From the NCBI RefSeq assembly GCF_964252635.1, contig NZ_CAXUNP010000007.1, positions 55,306-119,305 of the forward strand: 64,000 nt of DNA, written 5' to 3'. The notes under the pieces are model-generated. The model saw only the letters and a list, made by a program, of their open reading frames with translations, had not been told where the DNA came from and searched no databases. The stretch's first letter is position 1. Every line of letters starts with the position of its first letter. The stretch comes from Jatrophihabitans sp964252635 (GTDB lineage Bacteria > Actinomycetota > Actinomycetes > Mycobacteriales > Jatrophihabitantaceae). A program made the translations under genes and the position numbers. Shown in pieces: positions 7,835-16,427 of this stretch.

Positions 7835-9097
7835 GTGACCGTGAGTTGGAACGCCGTCCGCCCCTGGTTGGGCACCGTCGCCCGTCTCGTCCTCGGGGCG
7901 GTGTGGATCTGGGCCGCGTGGTCGAAGCTGCGCGAGCCACGGACGTTCACCCAGGCCGTCCGCGCCTACGACGTGACGCCCGAGTGGCTGTCCAGGGGCA
8001 TCGGGTACGGGCTGCCGGTGCTCGAGCTGGCCCTGGGCGTACTGCTCGTCCTGGGCCTCGTGACGCGCGTCGCCGCCGCCGTGTCGGGGGTGCTGTTCCT
8101 GGTGTTCCTCGTCGGGCTCATTCAGGCGTCGGCGCGCGGCATCCAGCTCGAGTGCGGCTGCTTCGGCGGCGGGGGAGTCACCGACGGCGGCAACACCCAG
8201 TACGTCCTGGACATCCTGCGTGACGTCGGGCTGTTGATTCTGGCCGCCTACCTGGTCGTGTGGGCGCTGACCCGCATCTCGGTCGACGAGTACATCACGC
8301 GCCACGACGTGGTCGAGATGCCGTCGGCCAAGCGGCTGCGCACCGAGCAGGGACGCAAGAAGTACGAGCAGCAGGTGGCCGCCAGCCAGAAGCACGCGCG
8401 CTCGCGCGGGCGGTGGCTCACCGGCTCGTTGGCCGGTGTGGTCGTGCTCGTCGTGCTGATCGGGATCGGTGTGCAGAGCAGCCGGGCCAAGATCCAGGGC
8501 ACGCTCACCGCCAAGAACGTGACCGTGTCCCACGGCGTCGTCTACGGCAAGGCCGCGGCGGCGACGGTCGACGTGTACGAGGACTTCCAGTGTCCGCGCT
8601 GCCTGGACTTCGAGAAGTCGGTCGGGTCCACCGTCGACAAGGACGTGCAGGCCGGCAAGGCGCAGGTGCGCTTCCATCTGCTGGCGTTCCTGGACGGCTC
8701 GTCCAGCGGTAACCGGTACTCCAGCCGCGCGGCCAACGCCGCGATCTGCGCGTCCGACATCTCGGTCGCCACGTTCGTGAAGTTCCACAACGTGCTGTAC
8801 GGCAAGGTCGGGGGTAAACAGGTGCAGCCCACCGAGGGGTCGAACGGGCGGACGGATGCGCAGCTGGTGTCCTACGGCAAGGCCGCGGGCATCACGGGCG
8901 CGGCACTGACGACGTTCCAGGGCTGCGTGAACAATGAGAACCACAAGGCGCTGGTCGAGGCGCTGACGGAGCAGGGCTCGAAGGACGGCGTGACCGGCAC
9001 GCCGACGGTCAAGGTGAACGGCAAGTCGATCAGCCCGACCCTGTCGGCCTTCAACGCGGCCGTCGCCAAGGCGGCGAAGTCCAAGTCATCCAACTGA
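7835..9097 (+). CDS. MauE-like membrane protein fused to a DsbA-like thioredoxin
   Basis: A 420-residue fusion. Residues ~1-150 form a four-span MauE/DoxX-like membrane unit (LVLGAVWIWAAWSKLREP, LPVLELALGVLLVLGLVTR) with a Cys pair ECGCFGG in its loop. A basic cytoplasmic linker (~160-190) leads to another membrane span (TGSLAGVVVLVVLIGIGVQ). The exported C-terminal domain (~215-415) is DsbA/Thioredoxin_4-like with active site YEDFQCPRCLDFE and the cis-Pro loop GVTGTPTVKVNG. MauE takes part in disulphide formation for methylamine dehydrogenase, so the fusion plausibly reoxidises its own thioredoxin domain. The gene lies 24 nt after sco1 and could supply disulphide or thiol chemistry for copper-protein maturation. 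Confidence 0.85.
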   Translation: MTVSWNAVRPWLGTVARLVLGAVWIWAAWSKLREPRTFTQAVRAYDVTPEWLSRGIGYGLPVLELALGVLLVLGLVTRVAAAVSGVLFLVFLVGLIQASARGIQLECGCFGGGGVTDGGNTQYVLDILRDVGLLILAAYLVVWALTRISVDEYITRHDVVEMPSAKRLRTEQGRKKYEQQVAASQKHARSRGRWLTGSLAGVVVLVVLIGIGVQSSRAKIQGTLTAKNVTVSHGVVYGKAAAATVDVYEDFQCPRCLDFEKSVGSTVDKDVQAGKAQVRFHLLAFLDGSSSGNRYSSRAANAAICASDISVATFVKFHNVLYGKVGGKQVQPTEGSNGRTDAQLVSYGKAAGITGAALTTFQGCVNNENHKALVEALTEQGSKDGVTGTPTVKVNGKSISPTLSAFNAAVAKAAKSKSSN

Positions 9098-9114
9098 CGA
9101 CGCCCCGCACGACA

Positions 9115-9149
9115 AAGGCCCGGCCCCGCAGTGTGCGGGGCCGGGCCTT
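9115..9149. terminator. Bidirectional terminator hairpin
   Basis: A perfect 16-bp inverted repeat (arms 9115-9130 and 9134-9149, loop GTG) lies between the convergent MauE-DsbA and HU genes. The arms are almost entirely G/C with A/T at the outer ends, so the hairpin can end transcription from both sides. Confidence 0.85.
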
Positions 9150-9161
9150 CGACGTCTGGAC

Positions 9162-9440
9162 CTACTTGTTGTTGGCGGCGTCCTTCAGGGCGCTGCCGGC
9201 GGCGAGCTTGACCGTCTTGGCGGCCGGGATCTTGATGGTCTCGCCGGTGGCCGGGTTGCGGCCCTCGCGCTCGGCGCGGTCGCCGACGGAGAGGGCGAAG
9301 AAGCCGGGCACACTGACCTTCTCGCCCGACTTCGCGGCGCCCTCGAGGGTGGACTGGAGCGAGCGCAGCACGGCGTCGACCGTCTTCTGCTCGAGGTCGG
9401 CGGCGTCGGCGACAGCAGCCACCAGTTCCTTGCGGTTCAC
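9162..9440 (-). CDS. HU-family histone-like DNA-binding protein
   Basis: A 92-residue protein beginning VNRKELVAAVADAADLEQK, with the HU signature GRNPATGETIKIPA in the DNA-bending arm and a preceding VSVPGFFALSV. The size is typical for the short HU form, without the Lys/Ala-rich tail of mycobacterial Hup. The GTG at 9438-9440 has GGGAG a few bases upstream and is preferred over longer in-frame starts that add an unrelated Pro/Thr-rich extension. HU is an abundant dimeric nucleoid protein. It stands alone, convergent with MauE-DsbA across a strong hairpin, and its upstream side faces the tRNA-Ala gene. Confidence 0.93.
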   Translation of the reverse strand: MNRKELVAAVADAADLEQKTVDAVLRSLQSTLEGAAKSGEKVSVPGFFALSVGDRAEREGRNPATGETIKIPAAKTVKLAAGSALKDAANNK

Positions 9441-9625
9441 GAGGTCTCCCTTGATCGTTGTGTGTGATGCAGGCACCAGTATGGACTCCGGCTCGAAAAT
9501 CCCCGTAATCCGGGGGTTCGAAGCGCCGGGCGTGTCGCCGACGGGCGTCCCCGGTGTGTCTGCGCTCGGCATCGGCGTGTAACGTTCTGCGCTGGCCGGT
9601 TCGGAGGTTTCGGGCGGTCAGGTAA

Positions 9626-9698
9626 GGGGCTGTGGCGCAGCTGGTAGCGCACCACACTGGCAGTGTGGGGGTCAGGGGTTCGAGTCCCCTCAGCTCCA
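9626..9698 (+). tRNA. tRNA-Ala (anticodon GGC)
   Basis: A complete 73-nt cloverleaf. The acceptor stem is GGGGCTG/CAGCTCC (one G-U pair), the anticodon stem CCACA/TGTGG has loop CTGGCAG with anticodon GGC, and the T-arm AGGGG-TTCGAGT-CCCCT is intact. The discriminator is A; CCA is not fully encoded. It reads GCC alanine codons. The anticodon loop through the variable loop is repeated exactly at 39,355-39,372, marking this tRNA as the integration site of the island to its right. Confidence 0.95.
9657..9674 (+). other. attL core of the genomic island
   Basis: Eighteen bases (CTGGCAGTGTGGGGGTCA) covering the anticodon loop, 3' anticodon stem and variable region of tRNA-Ala. They recur identically at 39,355-39,372, which defines the left end of the integrated element. 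Confidence 0.8.
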
Positions 9699-9748
9699 CC
9701 CGAAATTGTTGGCCTAGAGCCACCTCAGTAATCGAACGGTAATCGCGT

Positions 9749-9770
9749 GGTAGCCACCTTGGTAGCCATT
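9749..9770 (+). repeat. Arm-type integrase repeat, left
   Basis: Contains two direct copies of GGTAGCCA separated by four bases. It matches 39219-39240 at 21 of 22 positions and has the same orientation. It lies 74 bases inside attL, as expected for integrase arm-binding sites. Confidence 0.6.
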
Positions 9771-9863
9771 GGTGCATCCGAGCTCGCGGCGGGTGTCCGA
9801 ATGAGTGAGCGCAGAACGGCTCCTTAGTATCAGTTATCAAATAAATGAGCCTAAGATCCGGCC

Positions 9864-11054
9864 ATGGTTTCGGGTGCTGGCTGGCCGAAGCTGAGCACTA
9901 AACTGCGCCCTTGGACGCCGTCGGTCCCGCCGGAGCTGGTCTCCGCGGGAGTCCGCCGCACGCACTCGGGCTCGTACCGCGCCGCCGTCGTTCCGCTGAT
10001 CGCGGACCGGACTCCTCAGCTGCCGATGGACGTAATCGCAATGGCCCAAGAGGCTTCGGTCGAGATCGCACGCTTCGACGCGGAGCTCGCTGCCGAGGTG
10101 GCGCTGTTCGCTTCCGTCCTGCTGCGGTCAGAGTCGGCCTCGTCGGCGATGATCGAGAACCTGACCTCGGGTGCGACGGCCATCGCGTTGGCCGAGCTCG
10201 GCAGCACTGAGAACCGCAACGCCAGCGAGGTCGTCGGCAACGTCGCGGCGATGAGGGCCGCGCTCGACCTGGCCGAGCACCTCGATGCCAATGCGATCCG
10301 GACGATGCATACTGCGCTGCTCGGCGACCTGCATCCAGACATCGCCGGCCGGTGGCGTGGCGAGCAGGTGTGGATCGGGGGCACCTCGTTCGGGCCTCAT
10401 CAGGCGATGTTCGTCCCCCCGCATCACGAGCACGTCGAGCCCCTGATCGATGATCTCGTCGCCTTCATGACGCGCACCGACATTCCGCTGTTGGCCCAGG
10501 TCGCAATCGCGCATGCGCAGTTCGAGACGATCCACCCGTTTCCTGACGGCAACGGGCGTACCGGCCGGGCGCTGATCCACTCGATGTTGCGCGGCTATGG
10601 CCTGACGCAGAACGTCACAGTGCCGGTCTCAGCCGGCCTGCTCACCGACACGAACGCCTACTTCGACGCACTGACTGCGTATCGCGAGGGCGAACCTTCG
10701 AAGATCGTTCAGCGTCTGGCCGATGCCTCCTTCGAGGCGACGATGAACGGACGTCAGCTTGTGGCGGCGCTTCGGGAGATCCGTGCACGCTGGAACGACA
10801 CGATCAAGGCCCGCCAGGGGGCGTCGGCGTGGCGGGTCGCGGACTTGCTGCTACGCCAACCCGTCGTTGATGCCGCGACCGTCGGTGCTGAACTCGGCAT
10901 CGCGCCGCAGAACGCTCAGCGCGCAATCGCCCCGCTCGCTGAGGCCGGCGTCCTGACTGAGTTCACCGGCTTGCGCCGCAACCGCATGTGGCAGGCACGC
11001 GAGGTGCTGACCGCCCTTGACGACTTCGCCGCTCGAGCCGGCCGGCGTGCGTAG
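9864..11054 (+). CDS. Fic-family AMPylase-type protein (class II, self-inhibited)
   Basis: A 396-residue protein. The catalytic Fic motif HPFPDGNGRTGR is complete, so the enzyme should transfer AMP (or another nucleotide moiety) to a target hydroxyl. Upstream, SAMIEN fits the inhibitory-helix consensus (S/T)xxxE(G/N); its position before the Fic core makes this class II. FGPHQAMFVPPHHEHV is the typical Fic flap region. The C-terminal ~100 residues look like a winged helix (WRVADLLLRQPVVDAATVG, then IAPLAEAGVLTEF), common in this family. The ATG at 9864 follows the left attachment site and is the first island gene. Targets are unknown; candidates include host or phage proteins. Confidence 0.88.
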   Translation: MVSGAGWPKLSTKLRPWTPSVPPELVSAGVRRTHSGSYRAAVVPLIADRTPQLPMDVIAMAQEASVEIARFDAELAAEVALFASVLLRSESASSAMIENLTSGATAIALAELGSTENRNASEVVGNVAAMRAALDLAEHLDANAIRTMHTALLGDLHPDIAGRWRGEQVWIGGTSFGPHQAMFVPPHHEHVEPLIDDLVAFMTRTDIPLLAQVAIAHAQFETIHPFPDGNGRTGRALIHSMLRGYGLTQNVTVPVSAGLLTDTNAYFDALTAYREGEPSKIVQRLADASFEATMNGRQLVAALREIRARWNDTIKARQGASAWRVADLLLRQPVVDAATVGAELGIAPQNAQRAIAPLAEAGVLTEFTGLRRNRMWQAREVLTALDDFAARAGRRA

Positions 11055-11474
11055 CGCCGGATGCCGATGCGATCGGACCAGCAGGGCGTCGCCCGGCATG
11101 GCGTCGTTATGCGGTGGCGCGGCCAGTGGGCGGCGCCTACCTTCTTCAATGGCCGGGACACATCTCCCGCGGCGCAGCCCGCGTGTAACAGACAGGTCCG
11201 TAAGCATATGGCTGGCGCGCTCCGATGACACTGGCGCAGAACATCAACGCCGCGCTGAGCGCTTGGATTCGCCCCGATCGATGTGCGTCGCTCATGTCGA
11301 TGTGGACGCTGGCGACGAGGAGTAACAAGCGGTTGCCGACCTTGACCGTCACTGGCGATGAAGCTGACGCCTGGGCGGGCGAGCTGCTGTCGCCGCTGGG
11401 TGGTCAAGCTCGAGCTCCTGCGCAGTCCACTGCTGTCACCGAGATGCTGTGGTCCAGCGCGAGCCTGTGCCTCG
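11055..11474. other. Non-coding gap after the fic gene
   Basis: About 420 bases between convergent genes. Short open readings exist on both strands but lack a convincing start, Shine-Dalgarno or family features. No terminator-like perfect hairpin or repeat was seen. Confidence 0.4.
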
Positions 11475-14400
11475 TCACCTGATGGATACAAGCGACCCAA
11501 TGTCAACGTGGCTGCCCTGTAGCAGCCGCATGGCGCCGCAACTGCACAGTTGCATTTCATTGCCCGCACCTTCAGTGGCGAAGCCGTGCTGAATGAGCTG
11601 ACGGGCGTACTCCGCAACGGCCTCGTCTGAGACCGCGAGTTCGGCGAGCTGCGCATAGTCGCTTAGCTCAAGCGCCACCTGCAGGTCCGCTGCGCTGCTG
11701 ACAGAACCGAGAGGCAGTGACGCGAACAGAGCTGTGGCCGCCGGCAGGCCGACCTGATCTCGGACGCTCGCGGCGACCTCGGCTGCGAATCCGAGATCGG
11801 AGAGTGTGACTGCGAACTCGAACTCCGTGTTCTCCGCGCGGGCCCGTCTGGCCTCGCGAACGATAGCCAGGCGCAGCAGATCTGGGTGCTCGCCGGCGAA
11901 TTCGCTGAGCGCGTACACCTGCGCGTGAGAGGGGGCAAAGCCGAGCAGGTAGAGCAGCCACCAAACTTGGAGCGGGACTCGGCCAGGATCGCCGAAGTCG
12001 CCGACCGCTACCACTGCGGCCGGGTCGAGTTGCCGGCAGACCAGACGCAGGAAACGCTGCTGCCGGAGGCGGCGCCGCAGAGGCCGCTCGGCGTCTGCCA
12101 GCGGCAGCAGGCCGAGGACATCCGAGACGGAGATGGTGACTTGCCGGCCACGCTTGGCCATCAATAGGTCTGTCGACAGCTCGACCTCCCATGTGTGGGC
12201 CGACTCCGCGAGCGCTTGCTCGGGCACGCCGTCATCGCGGGCGGTGCCCGGGACCGCGGTGTGCATGACCAGGGTCCGACGCGCGAGCGAATTCAAAGGC
12301 CAGGCTGGCCCATCGAGGCTGAGCAGGCGCGGCGTAATGGGCGGTCGCTGTTGTGTGTCACCGACCAGGTTGGCAACTGCTGACAGCCATGCTTCAGACG
12401 ACCCGCTCTCCTCGCTGGCTAGGGCGCCTAGCGCTGCTACGAGACCGGCGGCGTCCGAATCGTCAGCGGCAGGAAGAAACGGGGTCAGGCCGGCCGGCCG
12501 CTGCTCGGTGTCAGTAAACATGTCTGCAGCACGGCGAAGTGAGAGCTCGCGGAACGGCCAGCCGGCCTCGGCCGATGGCTGGGGCAACTCCACTGTGAAG
12601 TGCTCCGGATCGCTGGTAAGAACGCGTCTTGCCGCTGCGAGCTCCCCGAGAGTTACGAGCTCGGTTACTTGGCGGTGCCATGGGTCGCCCTGTGGCCGCG
12701 CTGCGGCTGCGAGGCCGCCCAGGATCTCGACCTTGGCGGCCCGCTCTGCAATCTGAATTTCGGCAAGCTGATCTTGCAGCTGGTGGTCGGCTCCGGCTCG
12801 ACGGTCTCGCGCCAGCTCGACCAGCTCGGCGCGAGGCAATTCCAGCACGCCCACCGCCACCGCGCGCCGGTTCTGGTCGTGGCACCGGCGCGAGGCGGCG
12901 GCGGCGCTCATACGGACAGCGTCTTCAAGCAGGCGGCGCGCCTCCTCAGCGGCGGCATGGCTGACCGAAGACGTGGCGGAAAGGCCGTCAATGACGAGAT
13001 CGGCGAGGCGATACTCGCCGGCCTCGACAAGATCGGCAGTTGCTTCAAGCGGACCGAGGCCGTCTGCGAGATCGCGCGCTAAGCGTCGCGCTTGCTCGTC
13101 TGGCGAGGCTGCCTCATCGCTCATGACGACCTGCGCCAGGCGCGGATAACAAGCAGCCCACTCACTTCCGGGCGCAATCGTTGGCTGGCCGGCCGCGTCG
13201 CCCACCAACACCCGCAGAGCGGCTTTAGCGTGCTCGAGTAAAGGCCAGCTGTACGGCACACTGCCACTGGGCAGTGAGGCGTCCAGCGCATCCAGGCTGG
13301 CTGAGATCTCCCGCGCGCACTCCTCGGCGGCTGTGTCAATATGCTCAGTAACGTCCTGTGTCTCGGCACGAACGAGAAAAATCGTCGGGGCAACAACGCT
13401 GTCAAGCTGCTTGACGAAACCCAGGCGCTTTCTCCCCATCACGTGTGGAATGCCGAGCTGGCTACTCAGGTGGTCAACCCAGCTCTCGGCACTTCCGACC
13501 GAATATTCGCGCAGCAAGTTTGCAAGCAGGGCGGTGTCACGCCTGGTAGCGCCGTCGGCCAATTGCTCAAGAAACCCGCGGTGAGCGCGCAGGTGCTTTA
13601 GGATCGCTTTGCCAACCTCGAAGCTGGCGTTGTAGAGCTGTAAGTTCGCCAGGGCCGCGGTGAGCGCTTTCCACTGCGCAAGAATCGCCGCCTGGTCCGC
13701 ATTGCGCGCGTGCCTGGCCTGTAGAGCAGCCGTAGGCAGTGACCGGCCGGTATTACTGAGCGCGGCCGTTGCTGCGGCAAGACGCTGCGCGGGGGCGGTC
13801 GCGTTCGCAGCCAGCACCCCCATCGGGTCTAACAGCGAGTAGTCGGCGTGGTGGGTGAACCACGCTGCCGCCAGCACGGCCAAGGCGGTGCAATCAGCGC
13901 TAGGAATTGCCTCGCCGAGGGCGGCGTCCTCGAGCTGCGCGCATAGGGCCTCGCTGTCGACGGCAGCTGCTGCCTTCACCACCAACGGAGAGGGCTCATC
14001 ATCCGGGCTGTCCACGGCCGAGCGAGCTATCGCCGCCTCTGCAAACGCCTGCCGCTGCCACAACAGCTGGGCAAGCCGGAGCCACCACGCGCGCGCTGCC
14101 TCAGGAGGCTGGCTGTGGCCCGCGAGTGCAGCTGCGGCGGCGCGCTCCAGCACGACGTTTGGCGCGCCTGCGGCCTCAAGCGCGTCGAGGACGGCGAAGG
14201 GCCGCTGGGCGCTGCCCACCAAAGCCGCCAGGGAGCGCGACGGTTGCCCCGGCCGAACGAGCTCAAGAATGTCTTGCGCGAGGCGCGATGCCGACCCGTC
14301 CACGGCAGTGCCGGGCGCTTCGACGTGAGTTAGGACGGCGCTTGCCGCCGCTGCGATGGCGCGATCGGGGGCAACTGACCGCAGCAGCCGCGTAGCCAGC

Positions 14401-16427
14401 TCGCCGCTGTGTACGTGAAGGCTGAGCTCGGCCCGGTTGCGCAGCGCCGCTGAACGGCGGTCAGTGCCCCGAAAGGACAAGAAATTGAAGCTCCCGACCA
14501 CAGCCTGGTCATCCCACACGAGAAGTTTCGCGTGGTTATCCGGCACGTGTCGTATCGCAATCTTGCTGTGGACGCCCGAATTGCGCGCCTCGGCCTCGAG
14601 CGTGGCGACGGCGGCGTCGCCGTCGGCGGCAGGGCTGCCGTACACGACAGTCACCTCGACGCCGCGCTCCGCGCACGCCACGAGAGCTGCCCGCAGAGGC
14701 GCGTCCAGGATGGTGCCCTGAAGCCCGTCAGAAACCAAAGCGAGGCGTCGGCTGCATTGGCGGACGGCTAAGTCGGCGAGGTGGCGGTGCATGCTGTCCA
14801 GCACCACGCTGGCCGCGGGTGCCAGGCCCACCGCCAACGCCCGCGCCTCTTTGGCAGCGCCGCGCCAGGCCAGCGCCCAGGCCTGAACGTCGGCGGGCGG
14901 GGCGGTTGGGGGGTCGAGCGCAGCACGAAACCTGGGTGGCTCGATGCGCGCGCCCGACGCCGTCTCGCCAGTCACTTGCACGGCGCGAATCTTCCGCGAC
15001 ACGCACTCGGCCATCTCCGGGTCGGGCATTTGGTGTGCGGCCCAGGCAAGAAGGTCATCAATCGCGGCGCACGGCAACCCCGCCGCTGCGGTTACCTGCA
15101 GCCCTACCTCCTGATGCTCGCCGCTAGATAGAAAGTTGTGGCTGCTAACCAAGGCGCGGCGGTCATCCGCCACTGCGACCTTGGCGTGGCTGCGCGCTGG
15201 AGTGTCTGGGCGCACAAGGACCTGCCCAGCGCCAGGCGTATTCGCGATCCGCTGCAGGTTTTGGATGGCCTGTAGCACGCGGGCGTCGAGCTGCTGGTCA
15301 GGGCTCATGCCCCACAACAGCACCAGCTGTACGCCTTTGCGGACAGCTTCTGCGATCGGCTCAAGCAGGGGCCTTAGGCCTGCATGACTGATCCACGGGG
15401 CGGCGAGCACCAGCTGCGTGCGAGCCGATGAAATCAGCCCGACCAGGGCGGTGCGGTGGGCGGGTGGGTCGGTTAACACTGTGAATGTCGCCTGGCCCTG
15501 CGTGGCTGCCGCGAACGCAGAGTTGACCCTCGCTAATTCGCGCGCGGCTAGGTCGTGGGCCTGCTGGCGGCTTCCGGGCTGAGAACACGCTGCCTGCTCA
15601 GCCTGCTTGTCGAGCAGGTCGAGCAGGTCTTCTAGAGGCATGGGCAGCGGAGGTGGGTCGTGGGACGCCTGCTCCCGCAAAGCGGCGGCGACACCGAGGG
15701 TCGGCGCATCATCCAGGAGGTTTTGCAGGTAGCTCGTTGCCGCGGCTTGTTGCCTCGCTGATAGTGACGGCTCGGTGACGAGCACCGAGAGGCCGAGGTC
15801 CCCGTCGCTGACGCGGACCTCGACTGCGACATATATAGGCTTCGAGGAGCCAGCACTCTGTAGCTGGCTCGGTTCCAGGTAAGCGTTGAGGGTCCGGACC
15901 GTTGCGCGCCCTGAAGTAGGCGCGACACCCTCGAACTCCTCACGGCGCAGCAGCTGGTCTATCGCGGTAATTAGAACTGGCTGGCTTATGGCCGCCAGGT
16001 CGGCCAAAGAGGCGCGGCCTGGAAGCCGCAGGCGGCCGTCTCGCGGCGGCCGCGCTCGCGCCCGCGGCGACAGCACACGGCCCGTGATGGGGTCGAAGAG
16101 CAGCTCTCGGGTACCAGTGGACTGGAACGCGCTGTCGACCTGATCGAGGCGCCCGCTACGGGCAAGCTCACGTGCTGACGAGCTGAGGGCGATGTTTTCG
16201 GAGTCAGTGTCGAAATCGATCGTGAGGTGCCCAGCGCGCCATAGGTCGCCTATGGCATCGATGAGAACCCGGTGTGGCAACGCCAGCATGTTGGCCAGGT
16301 CCCGCTCGCTTGCGGCGCCCGCGGCGACGCTGCGCATGATGTATTGCTCGACGAGCGAGAGAGAGTCAGCGAGTCCGGTCACGACACGGACTTTGATGGG
16401 CTCGCACGGGAAGTACACGGTGCTCAT
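11475..16427 (-). CDS. Giant double-PLD nuclease-like protein, Mokosh MkoB-like
   Basis: A 1650-residue protein. The N-terminus (residues ~15-60) resembles a winged helix (SERDLANMLALPHRVLIDAI). Two phospholipase-D-type HxK motifs follow. The first, RSHAKVAVADDRRALVSSHN, is at ~410-430 after a TQLVLAAPWISHAGL strand; the second, NHAKLLVWDDQAVVGSFN, is at ~629-646. Together they can form one PLD active site. The remaining ~900 residues are mostly Ala/Leu-rich helices without a recognised enzyme motif. It overlaps the kinase-helicase gene upstream by four bases (ATGA), so the two form an operon. Helicase/kinase plus PLD is the layout of type I Mokosh anti-phage defence, where the PLD protein is the presumed nuclease. 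The length is large for a PLD protein. Confidence 0.75.
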   Translation of the reverse strand: MSTVYFPCEPIKVRVVTGLADSLSLVEQYIMRSVAAGAASERDLANMLALPHRVLIDAIGDLWRAGHLTIDFDTDSENIALSSSARELARSGRLDQVDSAFQSTGTRELLFDPITGRVLSPRARARPPRDGRLRLPGRASLADLAAISQPVLITAIDQLLRREEFEGVAPTSGRATVRTLNAYLEPSQLQSAGSSKPIYVAVEVRVSDGDLGLSVLVTEPSLSARQQAAATSYLQNLLDDAPTLGVAAALREQASHDPPPLPMPLEDLLDLLDKQAEQAACSQPGSRQQAHDLAARELARVNSAFAAATQGQATFTVLTDPPAHRTALVGLISSARTQLVLAAPWISHAGLRPLLEPIAEAVRKGVQLVLLWGMSPDQQLDARVLQAIQNLQRIANTPGAGQVLVRPDTPARSHAKVAVADDRRALVSSHNFLSSGEHQEVGLQVTAAAGLPCAAIDDLLAWAAHQMPDPEMAECVSRKIRAVQVTGETASGARIEPPRFRAALDPPTAPPADVQAWALAWRGAAKEARALAVGLAPAASVVLDSMHRHLADLAVRQCSRRLALVSDGLQGTILDAPLRAALVACAERGVEVTVVYGSPAADGDAAVATLEAEARNSGVHSKIAIRHVPDNHAKLLVWDDQAVVGSFNFLSFRGTDRRSAALRNRAELSLHVHSGELATRLLRSVAPDRAIAAAASAVLTHVEAPGTAVDGSASRLAQDILELVRPGQPSRSLAALVGSAQRPFAVLDALEAAGAPNVVLERAAAAALAGHSQPPEAARAWWLRLAQLLWQRQAFAEAAIARSAVDSPDDEPSPLVVKAAAAVDSEALCAQLEDAALGEAIPSADCTALAVLAAAWFTHHADYSLLDPMGVLAANATAPAQRLAAATAALSNTGRSLPTAALQARHARNADQAAILAQWKALTAALANLQLYNASFEVGKAILKHLRAHRGFLEQLADGATRRDTALLANLLREYSVGSAESWVDHLSSQLGIPHVMGRKRLGFVKQLDSVVAPTIFLVRAETQDVTEHIDTAAEECAREISASLDALDASLPSGSVPYSWPLLEHAKAALRVLVGDAAGQPTIAPGSEWAACYPRLAQVVMSDEAASPDEQARRLARDLADGLGPLEATADLVEAGEYRLADLVIDGLSATSSVSHAAAEEARRLLEDAVRMSAAAASRRCHDQNRRAVAVGVLELPRAELVELARDRRAGADHQLQDQLAEIQIAERAAKVEILGGLAAAARPQGDPWHRQVTELVTLGELAAARRVLTSDPEHFTVELPQPSAEAGWPFRELSLRRAADMFTDTEQRPAGLTPFLPAADDSDAAGLVAALGALASEESGSSEAWLSAVANLVGDTQQRPPITPRLLSLDGPAWPLNSLARRTLVMHTAVPGTARDDGVPEQALAESAHTWEVELSTDLLMAKRGRQVTISVSDVLGLLPLADAERPLRRRLRQQRFLRLVCRQLDPAAVVAVGDFGDPGRVPLQVWWLLYLLGFAPSHAQVYALSEFAGEHPDLLRLAIVREARRARAENTEFEFAVTLSDLGFAAEVAASVRDQVGLPAATALFASLPLGSVSSAADLQVALELSDYAQLAELAVSDEAVAEYARQLIQHGFATEGAGNEMQLCSCGAMRLLQGSHVDIGSLVSIR

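Noticed and set aside
11225..11482. Plus-strand reading after the fic gene
   Set aside because: No ribosome site, no family features, and its composition fits a random open stretch in high-GC DNA.
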